Source: Corynebacterium sp. UBA2622 (lineage in GTDB: Bacteria; Actinomycetota; Actinomycetes; Mycobacteriales; Mycobacteriaceae). Taken from it: 64,000 nt of DNA. The notes under the pieces were generated by a model, which was given only the letters and a program-made list of their open reading frames with translations, searched no databases and was not told where the DNA came from. A program made the position numbers and the translations under genes. This document shows, one piece after another, positions 42,046 through 51,715 of the stretch. The DNA lies in assembly GCF_002339505.1 (NCBI RefSeq), contig NZ_DDJO01000023.1:86470-150469 (forward strand), given 5' to 3'. Position 1 is the first letter of the stretch, and each line of letters starts with the position of its first letter.

Positions 42046-43494
42046 ATGGTGCGGGTGAGCTCCCCCACCGCCCCCGACAGCCCCGCCAGCCCCGCCGGAA
42101 ACGACCCGGCCGCCCAACCCGGGCCCGACGCGGCCGCCACGGTGCGCCCGCCGGGCGACCGGGTGGACCGCGGGGTCGTGCTCAACACGTGGCTCAAGTC
42201 CGCCGCCATGTTCGCGCTGCGCGTGCTGGTCATCGCGGTGTTCCTCTTCGCGCTGAGCAAAATCATCGGCGCGTTCTGGGGCGGCATCCTACCTATGGTC
42301 CTGGCGCTCATCGTGTGCACGGTCCTCGCACCAATAGCCGGTTTCCTGCGCCGCAGCGGCATCCCGTCCGGTTTCGCGGCCCTGTTCTCCCTCCTCTCCT
42401 TCTTCGGCATCGGCGGTTTCGTGGGCACGCTCATCGCCCCGGACATCACCGCCCACTCGCAGATCCTCTACCTGCAGGCGCTCGAGGGCATCCAGCGCCT
42501 CCAGCTGTGGCTGCAGGGCCCGCCCCTGAACGTCAACCCCGACGACCTCAACGACGCCGTCAACGAGATCGCGCAGTGGCTTCAGAACCAGGCGGGCGCC
42601 ATCGCGGGTGGGGTGTTCGCGGGCATCGGCACGGCGGCGGGACTGGCCGTGACCCTCACGGTGGTGCTCGTGCTCACCTTCTTCTTCCTCAAGGACGGCC
42701 ACCGCTTCCTCCCCTGGCTGCGCTCCGCCTCGGGTGGGCGAACGGGCCTCCACGCCACCGAGCTGCTCACCCGCGCGTGGAACACCCTCTCGGGCTTCAT
42801 CCGCGCCCAGGCGCTGGTCTCGCTCGTCGACGCCCTCTTCATCGGCCTCGGCATCTACCTCGTGGGCGTGCCGATGGCCTTCACGCTCGCGGTGATCACC
42901 TTCTTCGCGGGGTTCATCCCGATCGTCGGCGCCGTCGTCGCCGGGGCCCTCGCCGTCCTGGTGGCGCTGGTCTCGCTCGGTTTCACCAAGGCCCTCATCG
43001 TCCTCGGAATCGTGCTCGCGGTGCAGCAGCTCGAGGGCAACGTACTGTCTCCGATCCTCCAGTCCCGGGCGATGGATCTCCACCCGGTTGTCGTGCTGGT
43101 TTCCGTCACGGTCGGCGGCGGGCTGTTCGGGCTCGTCGGCGCGTTCCTCGCCGTCCCCGTGGCGGCGATGGTCGCCGTGACCTACCGCTACCTCCTCGAC
43201 ATGGTGAAGATCCACTCCGGCGAGAAGACCGCCGCCGAGCTCACCTTCACCACCCCGGAGGGCAGGGCGATCGCCGAGCTGGAGGAGCGCGAATCCGTAT
43301 ACGAGCGCAGGGAATGGCGCGGCGATCGCGACTGGGCGCCCGCCCCGGTCACCGCGGACGAATCCCGCGGCCAGCAGTCCCCCGCCATGAGCCGCCGGTG
43401 GCGCCGGTTCCGGGAGGGGCAGCGGCTGCGCAAACTGGCCGAGGCGTCGCGGGTCGCACGTATGTTCGACAGGAAGGGCGACTCCACCGGGTAG
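42046..43494 (+). CDS. AI-2E family (PerM/YdiK) membrane transporter
   Basis: A 482-residue membrane protein. The N-terminal 45 residues are Ala/Pro-rich, followed by about eight helices in the AI-2E exporter order: RVLVIAVFLFALSKIIGAFW, the paired helices LPMVLALIVCTVLAPIAGFL, a soluble amphipathic insert (residues about 130-175), and the C-terminal set with GFIPIVGAVVAGALAVL and QQLEGNVLSPIL, the family's signature. The C-terminal 90 residues are charged and probably cytoplasmic. Start candidates are ATG 42046 and GTGs a few codons later. The family name overstates what is known; substrate undetermined. Confidence 0.88.
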   Translation: MVRVSSPTAPDSPASPAGNDPAAQPGPDAAATVRPPGDRVDRGVVLNTWLKSAAMFALRVLVIAVFLFALSKIIGAFWGGILPMVLALIVCTVLAPIAGFLRRSGIPSGFAALFSLLSFFGIGGFVGTLIAPDITAHSQILYLQALEGIQRLQLWLQGPPLNVNPDDLNDAVNEIAQWLQNQAGAIAGGVFAGIGTAAGLAVTLTVVLVLTFFFLKDGHRFLPWLRSASGGRTGLHATELLTRAWNTLSGFIRAQALVSLVDALFIGLGIYLVGVPMAFTLAVITFFAGFIPIVGAVVAGALAVLVALVSLGFTKALIVLGIVLAVQQLEGNVLSPILQSRAMDLHPVVVLVSVTVGGGLFGLVGAFLAVPVAAMVAVTYRYLLDMVKIHSGEKTAAELTFTTPEGRAIAELEERESVYERREWRGDRDWAPAPVTADESRGQQSPAMSRRWRRFREGQRLRKLAEASRVARMFDRKGDSTG

Positions 43495-43523
43495 TGTCGG
43501 GCGCGTGTGGCACACTGCCACCC

Positions 43524-44618
43524 ATGTCCACCGCTGCCACGCTCACCGTCTTCATCCTCGGCCTCGCGCTCGGAGCTCTCGCGGGCTACGCGGCGCGCCG
43601 CGGTCAGACACCGCCTCCCCCGCAGCCCGCGCCCGCGGACATGACCCCCGTCACCCGCGCCCTGGAACGCCTCGCCGGCCAGCTCGACGACATGGACGAG
43701 GACCGGGCGGTGGCCTACTCCGCCCTCGCCAGCCAGGTCCAGGCGATCACCCGCACCTCCACCCGCCTGACCGACCGCACCGACCAGCTCATCTCCGCCC
43801 TGCGCTCCCCGCAGACCCGCGGCCGCTGGGGTGAAATGCAGCTCCAGCGCGTGGTTGAGCTCGGCGGGATGGTCGAGCACTGCGACTTCGACACCCAGAG
43901 CAGCACGCTTGTCGACGGCACCCGGGTCCGCCCCGACATGGTCATCCGCCTCTCCGAGGGGCGCTCCATCGTCGTCGACGCCAAGGTCCCCTTCGCCTCC
44001 TACCTCGACGCGCTGAACACGGACGACCCGGAGGAAAAACAGGGGTACCTGCGCCGCCACGCCCACCTGTTGCGCCAGCACGTGGACACCCTCTCCGCGA
44101 AGCCCTACATCGAGGCCTTTCAGCCCACGCCCGAGTTCGTCGTCATGTTCGTCCCGGCCGACCCCTTCCTCGATGCCGGCCTGGCCATCGACCCCGAGCT
44201 GCTGGACTACGCCTTCGCCCGCGACATCGTCATCGCCACCCCCACCACGCTCTTCGCACTCCTGCGCACGGTCGCGCTCGGGTGGCGCCACGAGGCGATG
44301 AACGACAAGGCCAAGGAGATCCAGCGCCTCGGCGCGGAGCTCTACCAGCGCCTGGGCACGATGGGCGAGCACTACAACCGGGTAGGACAGTCGCTGGAGA
44401 AAGCGGTCGACGCGTTCAATTCCACGCTTGCCTCCATGGACACCCGCGTCATGGTCACCGCGCGCAAACTCGACGAGATGGGCGTGCCGTCCCGCACCAC
44501 GCGCGGCCGGGTCGCCCCCCTCAGCCAGATCTCGGCCTCCCCGCGGCACGCCGCCGAGGAGGCGGGGGCGCCTGACGCGCTGCCGGGGGCGACGCGCCCG
44601 CCCACTGAAAGCAGGTAG
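43524..44618 (+). CDS. rmuC: RmuC-family DNA recombination protein
   Basis: A 364-residue protein with an N-terminal membrane helix (MSTAATLTVFILGLALGALAGYAARRG), a coiled-coil region (about 45-95), and the RmuC nuclease-like domain (about 100-310): GRWGEMQLQRVVELGGMVEHCDF, RPDMVIRLSEGRSIVVDAKVPFASY with a PD-(D/E)xK-like Asp-Ala-Lys, and EFVVMFVPADPFL. RmuC limits inversions at repeats in E. coli. ATG 43524 lies 29 bases after the AI-2E gene stop, so co-transcription is likely. Confidence 0.92.
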   Translation: MSTAATLTVFILGLALGALAGYAARRGQTPPPPQPAPADMTPVTRALERLAGQLDDMDEDRAVAYSALASQVQAITRTSTRLTDRTDQLISALRSPQTRGRWGEMQLQRVVELGGMVEHCDFDTQSSTLVDGTRVRPDMVIRLSEGRSIVVDAKVPFASYLDALNTDDPEEKQGYLRRHAHLLRQHVDTLSAKPYIEAFQPTPEFVVMFVPADPFLDAGLAIDPELLDYAFARDIVIATPTTLFALLRTVALGWRHEAMNDKAKEIQRLGAELYQRLGTMGEHYNRVGQSLEKAVDAFNSTLASMDTRVMVTARKLDEMGVPSRTTRGRVAPLSQISASPRHAAEEAGAPDALPGATRPPTESR

Positions 44619-44658
44619 TGCACCTTTCCGTCATCCGGAATAGGTAGACTCAACCACC

Positions 44659-45453
44659 GTGTCGCACCTGCCCTCCCGGAAATCCAACGCTCACCGAGCG
44701 ACGTTTGTCGGGCTGCCGACCGGATCCGGCATAGCCATCATCGCCGCCGCGCTGTTCACCGGGGCGCTCGTGTCCGTCTACACCGAGCAGATCGGGTGGC
44801 CCTACCTCACCTTCTTCGCCGCCTCGGTCATTCTGGTGACGGCCCTGATGAACCCCAAGGGCCTCTTCCTCACCGTGGCCAGCTCCCCCATCCTCTTCTT
44901 CATCGCCCTCATCGGGGCCGGGTGGGCAATCGCGCGGGGCAACAGCCGCCCCGACGGCGCGGGCCTGTCCAAGACCTCGATCCTGGCCATCGCCTACCCA
45001 GCCATCGAATTCTTTCCGGCGCTGGCCGCGGTCACCGTCGGATCGATCGTCATCGCGCTGTTGCGCCTGGCCCTGATCAGGAGGCAGAACGCGCGCCTGA
45101 CAAGGAACGACGTGCGCGAGCGGACCCGTGCCGCCGAGAGCAACCGCCGCACCAGCAAGCAGAGCCGCCGCGCCCGGGAGCGCACAAACGCGGTCACCGT
45201 CGAGGAGCTCATGCAGCGGCGCAACCAGCCCGCCCCCTCCACCCGCATGCGACCGGCCCAGAGGATCGGGGGTACAACCCGCCCGGAGCGGGTGGAGCGC
45301 GCCTCCCGCACCGAGCGCATCAATCCCCGCGCCAGCGGCGCCCAGCCGTCGGCGCGGGGCACCCATGCCTCGTCGCGCGGTTCCGGCGAGACACCCCGCC
45401 GCGGGAGCAGCAGGGTGCGGCGCCCCCTCAACGACGACCTCTACGGCGGCTGA
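44659..45453 (+). CDS. DUF6542 membrane protein
   Basis: A 264-residue protein with four membrane helices in the N-terminal half (IAIIAAALFTGALVSVYT, YLTFFAASVILVTALM, FFIALIGAGWAI, FPALAAVTVGSIVIALLRLAL), then a long Arg/Ser/Thr-rich basic tail (about 145-264) that is probably disordered and cytoplasmic. DUF6542 proteins commonly sit beside ispH and xseA in Corynebacteriales, as here. TAGACT ends 8 bases before GTG 44659, a likely leaderless promoter. Function unknown; the basic tail suggests contact with nucleic acid or acidic lipids. Confidence 0.82.
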   Translation: MSHLPSRKSNAHRATFVGLPTGSGIAIIAAALFTGALVSVYTEQIGWPYLTFFAASVILVTALMNPKGLFLTVASSPILFFIALIGAGWAIARGNSRPDGAGLSKTSILAIAYPAIEFFPALAAVTVGSIVIALLRLALIRRQNARLTRNDVRERTRAAESNRRTSKQSRRARERTNAVTVEELMQRRNQPAPSTRMRPAQRIGGTTRPERVERASRTERINPRASGAQPSARGTHASSRGSGETPRRGSSRVRRPLNDDLYGG

Positions 45454-45531
45454 TTCCGGCACGGTCAAGGCCGGGCGGCGCGTGATGCGCTGCCCGGCCT
45501 TCGTCGCACAGTCCCTGTTTCTATCCGGCTC

Positions 45532-46485
45532 TTACGTGCGCGCGGGCCGCAGCGCGCGCGGCAGCGCAAAAGTGATCGTCTCGGTGGTCGTGGTGACCTC
45601 CTCCACGTCCGTGTAGCCGCGCTCGGCGAGGTGGTCGACCACCTCGCGCACGAGGATTTCGGGCACGGACGCGCCCGAGGTGATGCCCACGGTTTCCACG
45701 CCGGCCAGCCACGCGTCGTCGATCTGGTGGGCGTAATCGATGAGGTGGGAGTCCTTCGCTCCGGCCTCCAGGGCAACCTCGACGAGGCGCTTGGAGTTGG
45801 AGGAGTTCTGGGAACCCACCACGATCATCAGATCGACCCGCGGCGCGATGGCCTTGACGGCCACCTGACGGTTCTGGGTGGCGTAGCAGATGTCGTCGCT
45901 CGGGGGATTCTGCAGGTTCGGGTAGCGCTCGTGGAGCTTGTTGACGATCTCCATCGTCTCGTCCACCGAGAGCGTGGTCTGCGAGAGCCACACCAGCTTC
46001 TGGTCGTCCGGGAAATCGGGCAGGCGATCAACACCGTCGAGCCCGTCAACGAGGTAGGTCACCTCGGGCGCCTCCCCGGCGGTGCCCTCGACCTCCTCGT
46101 GGCCCTCGTGGCCCACGAGGAGAATCTGGTAGCCGTCGCGGGCGAAGCGCTTGGCCTCGTTGTGCACTTTGGTCACCAGTGGGCAGGTCGCATCGAGCGC
46201 AAGCAGGTTGCGGCTGGCGGCGGAGTCACGCACCGCCGGTGAGATCCCGTGCGCGGAGAAGACGAGGTGGCCCCCCTCGGGAACCTCATCCGTCTCCTCG
46301 ACGAAGATGACGCCGCGATCCTTCAGGGTCTCCACCACGTACTTGTTGTGCACGATCTCCTTGCGCACGTACACGGGGGCACCGTACTTCTCCAGCGCCT
46401 TCTCCACGGTCTCCACCGCGCGGTCCACGCCAGCGCAATACCCTCGCGGAGCAGCGAGAAGAACCTTCTTACCCTGATCTGTCAT
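45532..46485 (-). CDS. ispH: 4-hydroxy-3-methylbut-2-enyl diphosphate reductase IspH
   Basis: A 317-residue [4Fe-4S] enzyme, the last step of the MEP isoprenoid pathway, making IPP and DMAPP. The three cluster cysteines are seen in PRGYCAGVDRAVE, LDATCPLVTKVH and DDICYATQNRQ; SAHGIS and VGSQNSSNSKRL bind the substrate. ATG 46485 is the only start consistent with the family N-terminus (VLLAAPRGYCAGV); the longer frame runs into unrelated sequence. It supplies precursors for UppS encoded downstream in the window. Divergent from xseA. Confidence 0.96.
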   Translation of the reverse strand: MTDQGKKVLLAAPRGYCAGVDRAVETVEKALEKYGAPVYVRKEIVHNKYVVETLKDRGVIFVEETDEVPEGGHLVFSAHGISPAVRDSAASRNLLALDATCPLVTKVHNEAKRFARDGYQILLVGHEGHEEVEGTAGEAPEVTYLVDGLDGVDRLPDFPDDQKLVWLSQTTLSVDETMEIVNKLHERYPNLQNPPSDDICYATQNRQVAVKAIAPRVDLMIVVGSQNSSNSKRLVEVALEAGAKDSHLIDYAHQIDDAWLAGVETVGITSGASVPEILVREVVDHLAERGYTDVEEVTTTTETITFALPRALRPART

Positions 46486-46638
46486 GGAACCCAGGGTATC
46501 GAATCGCTGTCTAAAACAACAGGCAGCACTATGCTGGGTGTTTTCGCAGGAGGGGCGGCGCCGACACGCCCGACGCGCCCCGCCCGCGGACCCGGCCACC
46601 CGGCAACCCACCGACCATGAAAGGGGCGCGCGACCGCC

Positions 46639-47895
46639 GTGACCTCATCGCCGAGCACATCCCCGGCCAGCACCCCGGAAAACCCGTGGGCCGTGTCCAA
46701 GCTGAACCAGTCGGTGAAGAACTGGATCGAGAAACTCGGCTGGCTCTGGGTCGAGGGCCAGCTGACCCAGGTCAACATGAAGCCGACGTGGAAGCTGTCC
46801 TACCTCACGTTGCGCGACACCCAGGAACAGGTCAGCGTCCAGCTCACGGCCAGCACCCAGCTCCTGCGCTCCATGCCCGCGCCCCTGAAGGACGGGGACC
46901 ACGTGGTCATCCACGGCAAGCCCGCCTTCTACGCGGGGCGCGGCTCGTTCTCCATGTGGGTCACCGAGATCCGCCACGTCGGGGAGGGCGAACTCCTCGC
47001 GCGCATCGAGCGCCTCCGCGCCCAGCTCGCCGGCGAGGGGCTCTTCGACCCGGCCCGGAAGAAGCCGCTGCCCTTCCTCCCCCGCCGCGTCGGGCTGATC
47101 ACCGGGAAGGGATCCGCCGCCGAGCGCGACGTGCTTTCGGTCGCGCAGCTGCGCTGGCCCGCCGTGCAGTTCACCGTGCGCAACACCGCGGTGCAGGGCG
47201 CCAACGCGGTACCCGAGGTCGTCGCCGCGCTCGAGGAGCTCGACCGCGACCCGCTCATCGACGTCATCATCATCGCCCGGGGCGGAGGTTCCGTGGAGGA
47301 CCTCCTGCCGTTCTCCGAGGAGGCGCTGCAGCGCGCCGTCGCCACGGCGGGAACCCCGGTAGTCTCCGCCATCGGCCACGAGCCCGACAACCCGGTGCTG
47401 GACAACGTCGCGGACGTGCGCGCCGCCACCCCCACCGACGCCGCGAAGCGCGTCGTGCCCGAGGTTGCCCAGGAGCATGCGCTGGTCGCCGACCAGCGCG
47501 CCCGAATGAACGCGGCCCTGCGCGGGTGGGTGCGCCGCGAGCGCGCGGGCATCGACTCGCTGCGCTCCCGCCCCGTTCTGGCGAACCCGCTCACGCCCAT
47601 CACCCGCCGCCGCGAGGAGGTCGAGCGCGCCCGGTCCCTGATCCGGCGCGACATCACCTACATGCTCGCCGCGGAGAGCTCCGCCGTGCGCAGCCTGCGC
47701 GCCCAGGTCTCGGCTCTCGGCCCATCGGCGACCCTCGCCCGCGGTTACGCGGTGGTCCAGGTGATCCCCCGCGACGGGAGCGGCCCCGAGGTGGTCACGG
47801 GCATCGGGCAGTCGCCACCCGGCTCGCAGCTGCGCATCCGCGTCGGCGACGGCTCGATCACCGCCGCCGCCATGGGAACCACCAAGGCAGATTGA
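46639..47895 (+). CDS. xseA: exodeoxyribonuclease VII large subunit
   Basis: A 418-residue nuclease subunit degrading single-stranded DNA. The OB-fold N-terminus (about 20-115, with VEGQLTQVNMKPTWKLSYLTLRD) is followed by the catalytic domain (RRVGLITGKGSAAERDVLS, DVIIIARGGGSVEDLLPFSEE, VVSAIGHEPDNPVLDNVADVRAATPTDAA) and a coiled-coil region. GTG 46639 is the start. The gene is followed at 33 bases by xseB, forming the standard two-gene operon. Confidence 0.95.
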   Translation: MTSSPSTSPASTPENPWAVSKLNQSVKNWIEKLGWLWVEGQLTQVNMKPTWKLSYLTLRDTQEQVSVQLTASTQLLRSMPAPLKDGDHVVIHGKPAFYAGRGSFSMWVTEIRHVGEGELLARIERLRAQLAGEGLFDPARKKPLPFLPRRVGLITGKGSAAERDVLSVAQLRWPAVQFTVRNTAVQGANAVPEVVAALEELDRDPLIDVIIIARGGGSVEDLLPFSEEALQRAVATAGTPVVSAIGHEPDNPVLDNVADVRAATPTDAAKRVVPEVAQEHALVADQRARMNAALRGWVRRERAGIDSLRSRPVLANPLTPITRRREEVERARSLIRRDITYMLAAESSAVRSLRAQVSALGPSATLARGYAVVQVIPRDGSGPEVVTGIGQSPPGSQLRIRVGDGSITAAAMGTTKAD

Positions 47896-47928
47896 CCCCC
47901 AAAGACACCCACACCCGAGGAGTAGACA

Positions 47929-48213
47929 ATGACGGAGAACACCTTTGGAAGCGGCCGCGGCGGGCAGGACGCCCTCCCCGATCCCGAGTCACTCACCTAC
48001 GAGCAGGCCCGCGAGGAGCTCGTCGAAACAGTGAAGATCCTCGAGCTCGGCCAGATGAGCCTGGACGAGTCCCTGCAGTACTGGGAACGGGGCGAGGCGC
48101 TGGCAAAGCGGTGCGAGGTGCTTCTCGACGGCGCCACGCAGCGCGTCGAGGCGGCAATCGGCAACACCGGGGACGGCAACGACGCGGGGGATGCGACTGA
48201 CGGCGAGAGCTGA
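47929..48213 (+). CDS. xseB: exodeoxyribonuclease VII small subunit
   Basis: A 94-residue partner of XseA. The core LTYEQAREELVETVKILELGQMSLDESLQYWERGEALAKRCEVLLDGATQRVE is the XseB helical hairpin. The C-terminal Gly/Asp/Asn-rich tail is disordered. ATG 47929 is preceded by GAGGAG. It converges with the DUF4245 gene at a 6-base gap. Confidence 0.95.
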   Translation: MTENTFGSGRGGQDALPDPESLTYEQAREELVETVKILELGQMSLDESLQYWERGEALAKRCEVLLDGATQRVEAAIGNTGDGNDAGDATDGES

Positions 48214-48219
48214 CCCCCG

Positions 48220-48798
48220 CTACCGCGGGCTGATCGGCGGGGTGGCCAGGGCCGCCTCGATCACGTCGCGGTGCTCGTCGTCGGTGCCGGCGCCGGTGAC
48301 CAGCAGGCGAGCGTCGCCCGCGTCGACGGCCCACACGTCGCGCACGTCCTTGTCGTCGGAGTGGAACACCTTAGCCTCAGCCTCGGTGCCCTTCACATCC
48401 TCTGAGCGGGTGAAGGAACGCTGGTGGGAGTCGAGGCCGCGAACGGCGTCGTCAAGCGGTGCCCCGGTCTGGGTGAGCTGGATGTAGCCCTGGTCCGGCG
48501 TGACCCACCCCACCACGGGGGCGGGGGTGTTGTCGATCATCGAGCGGCGCGCGGAGTTGGTGGTCCAGCCCTCCGGCATCTGCGGGTAGCGCACGGGGAA
48601 GGAGACGGCGCGGGCCTCGAGGTCGAGGAAGGCCTTGGCGTCGACCTCCTGGACCGGCCCCTTCTCGGGCTTGCCCGGGCTGAACGAGCACAGCCCGGTG
48701 AAGCCGACCACCACGAGCATGGTGACGATGATGATCGCCACGTTGAGCATCATGTCCCGGCCGTCCTGGAAAATGCGGGGTTTCTCGTCGCCTGCCAC
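48220..48798 (-). CDS. DUF4245 membrane-anchored protein
   Basis: A protein of about 192 residues with one N-terminal membrane helix (MLNVAIIIVTMLVVVGFTGLC) after a short cytoplasmic segment containing RIFQDGRDM, and an extracytoplasmic domain (about 60-192) with VRYPQMPEGWTTNSARRS and GWVTPDQGYIQLTQTG, the DUF4245 pattern. It is a conserved actinobacterial envelope protein without assigned function, usually located between xseB and glpX as here. The start may be GTG 48798 or GTG 48804; the longer open frame is not supported. Confidence 0.85.
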   Translation of the reverse strand: MAGDEKPRIFQDGRDMMLNVAIIIVTMLVVVGFTGLCSFSPGKPEKGPVQEVDAKAFLDLEARAVSFPVRYPQMPEGWTTNSARRSMIDNTPAPVVGWVTPDQGYIQLTQTGAPLDDAVRGLDSHQRSFTRSEDVKGTEAEAKVFHSDDKDVRDVWAVDAGDARLLVTGAGTDDEHRDVIEAALATPPISPR

Positions 48799-49064
48799 GC
48801 GCACCAGTATGTCACGGAGCCAACCCGCCCCCGAATTCGGCGGGACGGGCGGGCCGGCCCTCAACCGCGCGGATGCCCGGGGCGGATGGTTTCACCCCCG
48901 TAAGTGTGTGGGGTACCGGGGTGGGCAGACCCCGAAGTGGAAGAATGGAGACAGCGGGTTGCCCGAATGCACCCCCGTGCCGCGCGAGCGGACACATAAC
49001 GAACCACAGGTATGCCACCGGCATGCCCACGACATACTTTCAACAGCTCAGGAGGCTGCCTTCG

Positions 49065-50075
49065 ATGACGGAACTGTCTACGGAGTACCCGGATCGTAAC
49101 CTCGCACTGGAACTCGTGCGCGTCACCGAGGCGGCGGCGCTCGCCTCCGGCCGCTGGGTTGGCCGCGGCATGAAGAACGAGGGTGACGGCGCCGCCGTCG
49201 ACGCGATGCGCAAGATGATCAACTCCGTCAGCATGGACGGCGTGATCGTCATCGGCGAGGGCGAGAAGGACGAGGCCCCGATGCTCTACAACGGCGAGAA
49301 CGTGGGCAACGGCTCCGGCGCCCAGGTGGATATCGCCGTGGACCCCGTCGATGGCACGCGCCTCATGGCCGAGGGCCGCCCGAACGCGATCTCCGTCATC
49401 GCCGCCGCCGACCGCGGAACCATGTTCAACCCCAAGGACGCCTTCTACATGAACAAGATCGCCGTCGGCCCCGAGGCCGCCGGCGCCATCGATATCACCG
49501 CGTCCGTCGAGTCGAACATCAAGTCCGTGGCGAAGGCCAAGGGCATCAAGCCGGCCGACGTCACCGTTGTGGTGCTCGACCGCCCGCGCCACGACGGCCT
49601 AGTCAAGGAGATCCGCGAGGCCGGCGCAAAGGTCCGCTACATCACCGACGGCGATGTCGCCGGTGCCATTGCCGCCGCGCAGGACACCAGCTCCATCGAC
49701 ATCGCGATGGGCATCGGCGGAACCCCCGAGGGTGTCATCACCGCATGCGCCATGAAGTGCCTGGGCGGCGAGATCCAGGGCCAGCTTGCCCCCCAGTCCG
49801 ACGAGGAGCGCGAGCACGTCCTCGCGGCCGGCCACGACCTCGACCTGGTGCTGGGCATCAACGACCTCGTCTCCTCCGACAACTGCTACTTCGCCGCCAC
49901 CGGTGTGACCAACGGTGACATGCTGCGCGGCGTCTCCTACCGCAAGAACGGCGCCACCACCCGCTCCCTGGTCATGCGCGCCCGCTCCGGCACGGTCCGC
50001 TACGTCGAGTCGATCCACCAGCTGGCAAAGCTGCAGGAGTATTCCGTGGTGGACTACTCCGACCCGACCGACTGA
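49065..50075 (+). CDS. glpX: class II fructose-1,6-bisphosphatase GlpX
   Basis: A 336-residue metal-dependent phosphatase needed for gluconeogenesis. The metal and substrate motif reads VDIAVDPVDGTRLMAEGRPNAISV, with GEGEKDEAPML before it, as in the GlpX/Fbp family. ATG 49065 has a strong GGAGG ribosome-binding site 10 bases upstream, which settles the start against longer frames. It is the main FBPase of corynebacteria. A 266-base gap before it holds GGTACC-rich sequence with no gene. Confidence 0.95.
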   Translation: MTELSTEYPDRNLALELVRVTEAAALASGRWVGRGMKNEGDGAAVDAMRKMINSVSMDGVIVIGEGEKDEAPMLYNGENVGNGSGAQVDIAVDPVDGTRLMAEGRPNAISVIAAADRGTMFNPKDAFYMNKIAVGPEAAGAIDITASVESNIKSVAKAKGIKPADVTVVVLDRPRHDGLVKEIREAGAKVRYITDGDVAGAIAAAQDTSSIDIAMGIGGTPEGVITACAMKCLGGEIQGQLAPQSDEEREHVLAAGHDLDLVLGINDLVSSDNCYFAATGVTNGDMLRGVSYRKNGATTRSLVMRARSGTVRYVESIHQLAKLQEYSVVDYSDPTD

Positions 50076-50249
50076 GAACCGGTTGGGCGTCGGCTGGAAA
50101 CCCGTTAGGAACCGGCGCCAACCCGCATCCGGGCCGCACGGATGTCCCCGTGCCCGGAACGGTGAAAACCGCAATGCCCCGACCACCCACGTGGGAACGG
50201 GGCATAATCGTTCAACGAAACCCCGCAGCAGACAAAAGGATGGAATTTC

Positions 50250-51650
50250 ATGGCTGATCAGGAATACCGCATCGAGCACGACACGATGGGCGAGGTCAAG
50301 GTCCCCGTCGACGCCCTGTGGCGCGCCCAGACCCAGCGCGCGGTGGAGAACTTCCCCATCTCCTTCCGCCCTCTGGAAAGCCAGCAGATCCGCGCTCTCG
50401 GCCTGCTCAAGGCTGCCTGCGCCCAGGTGAACAAGGACCTGGGGAAGCTCGACGCCGAAAAGGCCGACGCGATCATTGCCGCCGCGAAGGAGATCGCCGA
50501 CGGCCAGCACGACGACCAGTTCCCCATCGACGTCTTCCAGACCGGCTCCGGCACCTCCTCCAACATGAACACCAACGAGGTCATCGCGTCCATCGCGAAG
50601 GCCAACGGTGTCGAGGTGCACCCCAACGACGACGTCAACATGGGCCAGTCCTCCAACGACACCTTCCCCACTGCCACCCACGTGGCCGCCACGGAGGCCG
50701 CGGTCACCGACCTCATCCCCGGCCTGAAGGTGCTGCACGAGTCGCTGGACAAGAAGGCCAAGGAGTGGCACGAGGTGGTCAAGTCCGGCCGCACCCACCT
50801 CATGGACGCCACCCCTGTCACCCTAGGCCAGGAGTTCTCCGGTTACGCCCGGCAAATCGAGCTCGGCATCGAGCGCGTCGAGGCAACCCTCAAGCACCTG
50901 GGCGAGCTGCCCATCGGCGGCACTGCGGTGGGCACCGGCATCAACACCCCGGCCGAGTTCGGCGGCAAGGTCACCGAGGAGCTGAAGAAGCTCACCGGTG
51001 TGGAGCAGCTCTCCGAGGCGAAGAACCACTTCGAGGCCCAGGCCAACCGGGATTCCCTCGTGGAGTTCTCCGGCGCCATGCGTAGCGTGGCCGTCTCCCT
51101 GTTCAAGATCGCCAACGACATCCGCCTGATGGGCTCCGGCCCGCTCGCCGGCTTCGGTGAGATCCACCTTCCCGACCTGCAGCCGGGTTCCTCCATCATG
51201 CCGGGCAAGGTCAACCCCGTCCTTTGCGAGACCGCCACCCAGGTCGCCGCGCAGGTGGTCGGCAACGACGCCGCCGTGGCCTTCGGCGGCTCCCAGGGCC
51301 AGTTCGAGCTCAACGTGTTCATCCCGATGATGGCGCGCAACGTCCTCGAGTCCTCGCGCCTGCTGGCCAACACGGCCCGCCAGTTCGCCACCAAGCTCGT
51401 CGACGGCATCGAGCCGAACGTCGAGCGCATGAAGGAGCTCGCGGAGTCCTCCCCGTCCATCGTGACCCCCCTGAACTCCGCCATCGGCTACGAGAACGCC
51501 GCCAAGGTGGCCAAGACCGCCCTCAAGGAGGGGAAGACCATCCGCCAGACGGTCATCGACCTCGGTTTCGTCGACGGCGAGAAACTAACCGAGGAGGAGC
51601 TGGACAAGCGCCTCGACGTGCTCAGCATGGCCAACACCGACCGCAACTAG
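50250..51650 (+). CDS. fumC: class II fumarate hydratase FumC
   Basis: A 466-residue iron-independent fumarase of the TCA cycle, interconverting fumarate and malate as a homotetramer. The start EYRIEHDTMGEVKVPVDALWRAQTQRAVENFPIS, the substrate-site segment SGRTHLMDATPVTLGQEFSGYA and the family signature GSSIMPGKVNP are all present, with the length usual for the class. ATG 50250 has a moderate AAAGGA site. It lies 174 bases after glpX, which has its own 3' region of G/C-rich sequence with no gene. Confidence 0.97.
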   Translation: MADQEYRIEHDTMGEVKVPVDALWRAQTQRAVENFPISFRPLESQQIRALGLLKAACAQVNKDLGKLDAEKADAIIAAAKEIADGQHDDQFPIDVFQTGSGTSSNMNTNEVIASIAKANGVEVHPNDDVNMGQSSNDTFPTATHVAATEAAVTDLIPGLKVLHESLDKKAKEWHEVVKSGRTHLMDATPVTLGQEFSGYARQIELGIERVEATLKHLGELPIGGTAVGTGINTPAEFGGKVTEELKKLTGVEQLSEAKNHFEAQANRDSLVEFSGAMRSVAVSLFKIANDIRLMGSGPLAGFGEIHLPDLQPGSSIMPGKVNPVLCETATQVAAQVVGNDAAVAFGGSQGQFELNVFIPMMARNVLESSRLLANTARQFATKLVDGIEPNVERMKELAESSPSIVTPLNSAIGYENAAKVAKTALKEGKTIRQTVIDLGFVDGEKLTEEELDKRLDVLSMANTDRN

Positions 51651-51682
51651 CGTCCGACCCGGGTCGCGCGCCCGCTAAGATG

Positions 51683-51710
51683 AACCCCCAGCACCGACTA
51701 GCTGGGGGTT
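51683..51710 (+). promoter_or_regulatory. hairpin overlapping the ribosome-binding region of the next gene
   Basis: AACCCCCAGC and GCTGGGGGTT form a perfect 10-bp stem with an 8-base loop, ending 5 bases before GTG 51716. TAAGAT just upstream (51676-51681) is a possible -10, placing the hairpin at the 5' end of the mRNA. It could end fumC transcription or hide the GGGGG ribosome-binding site of the following gene. Confidence 0.55.
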
Positions 51711-51715
51711 CACCT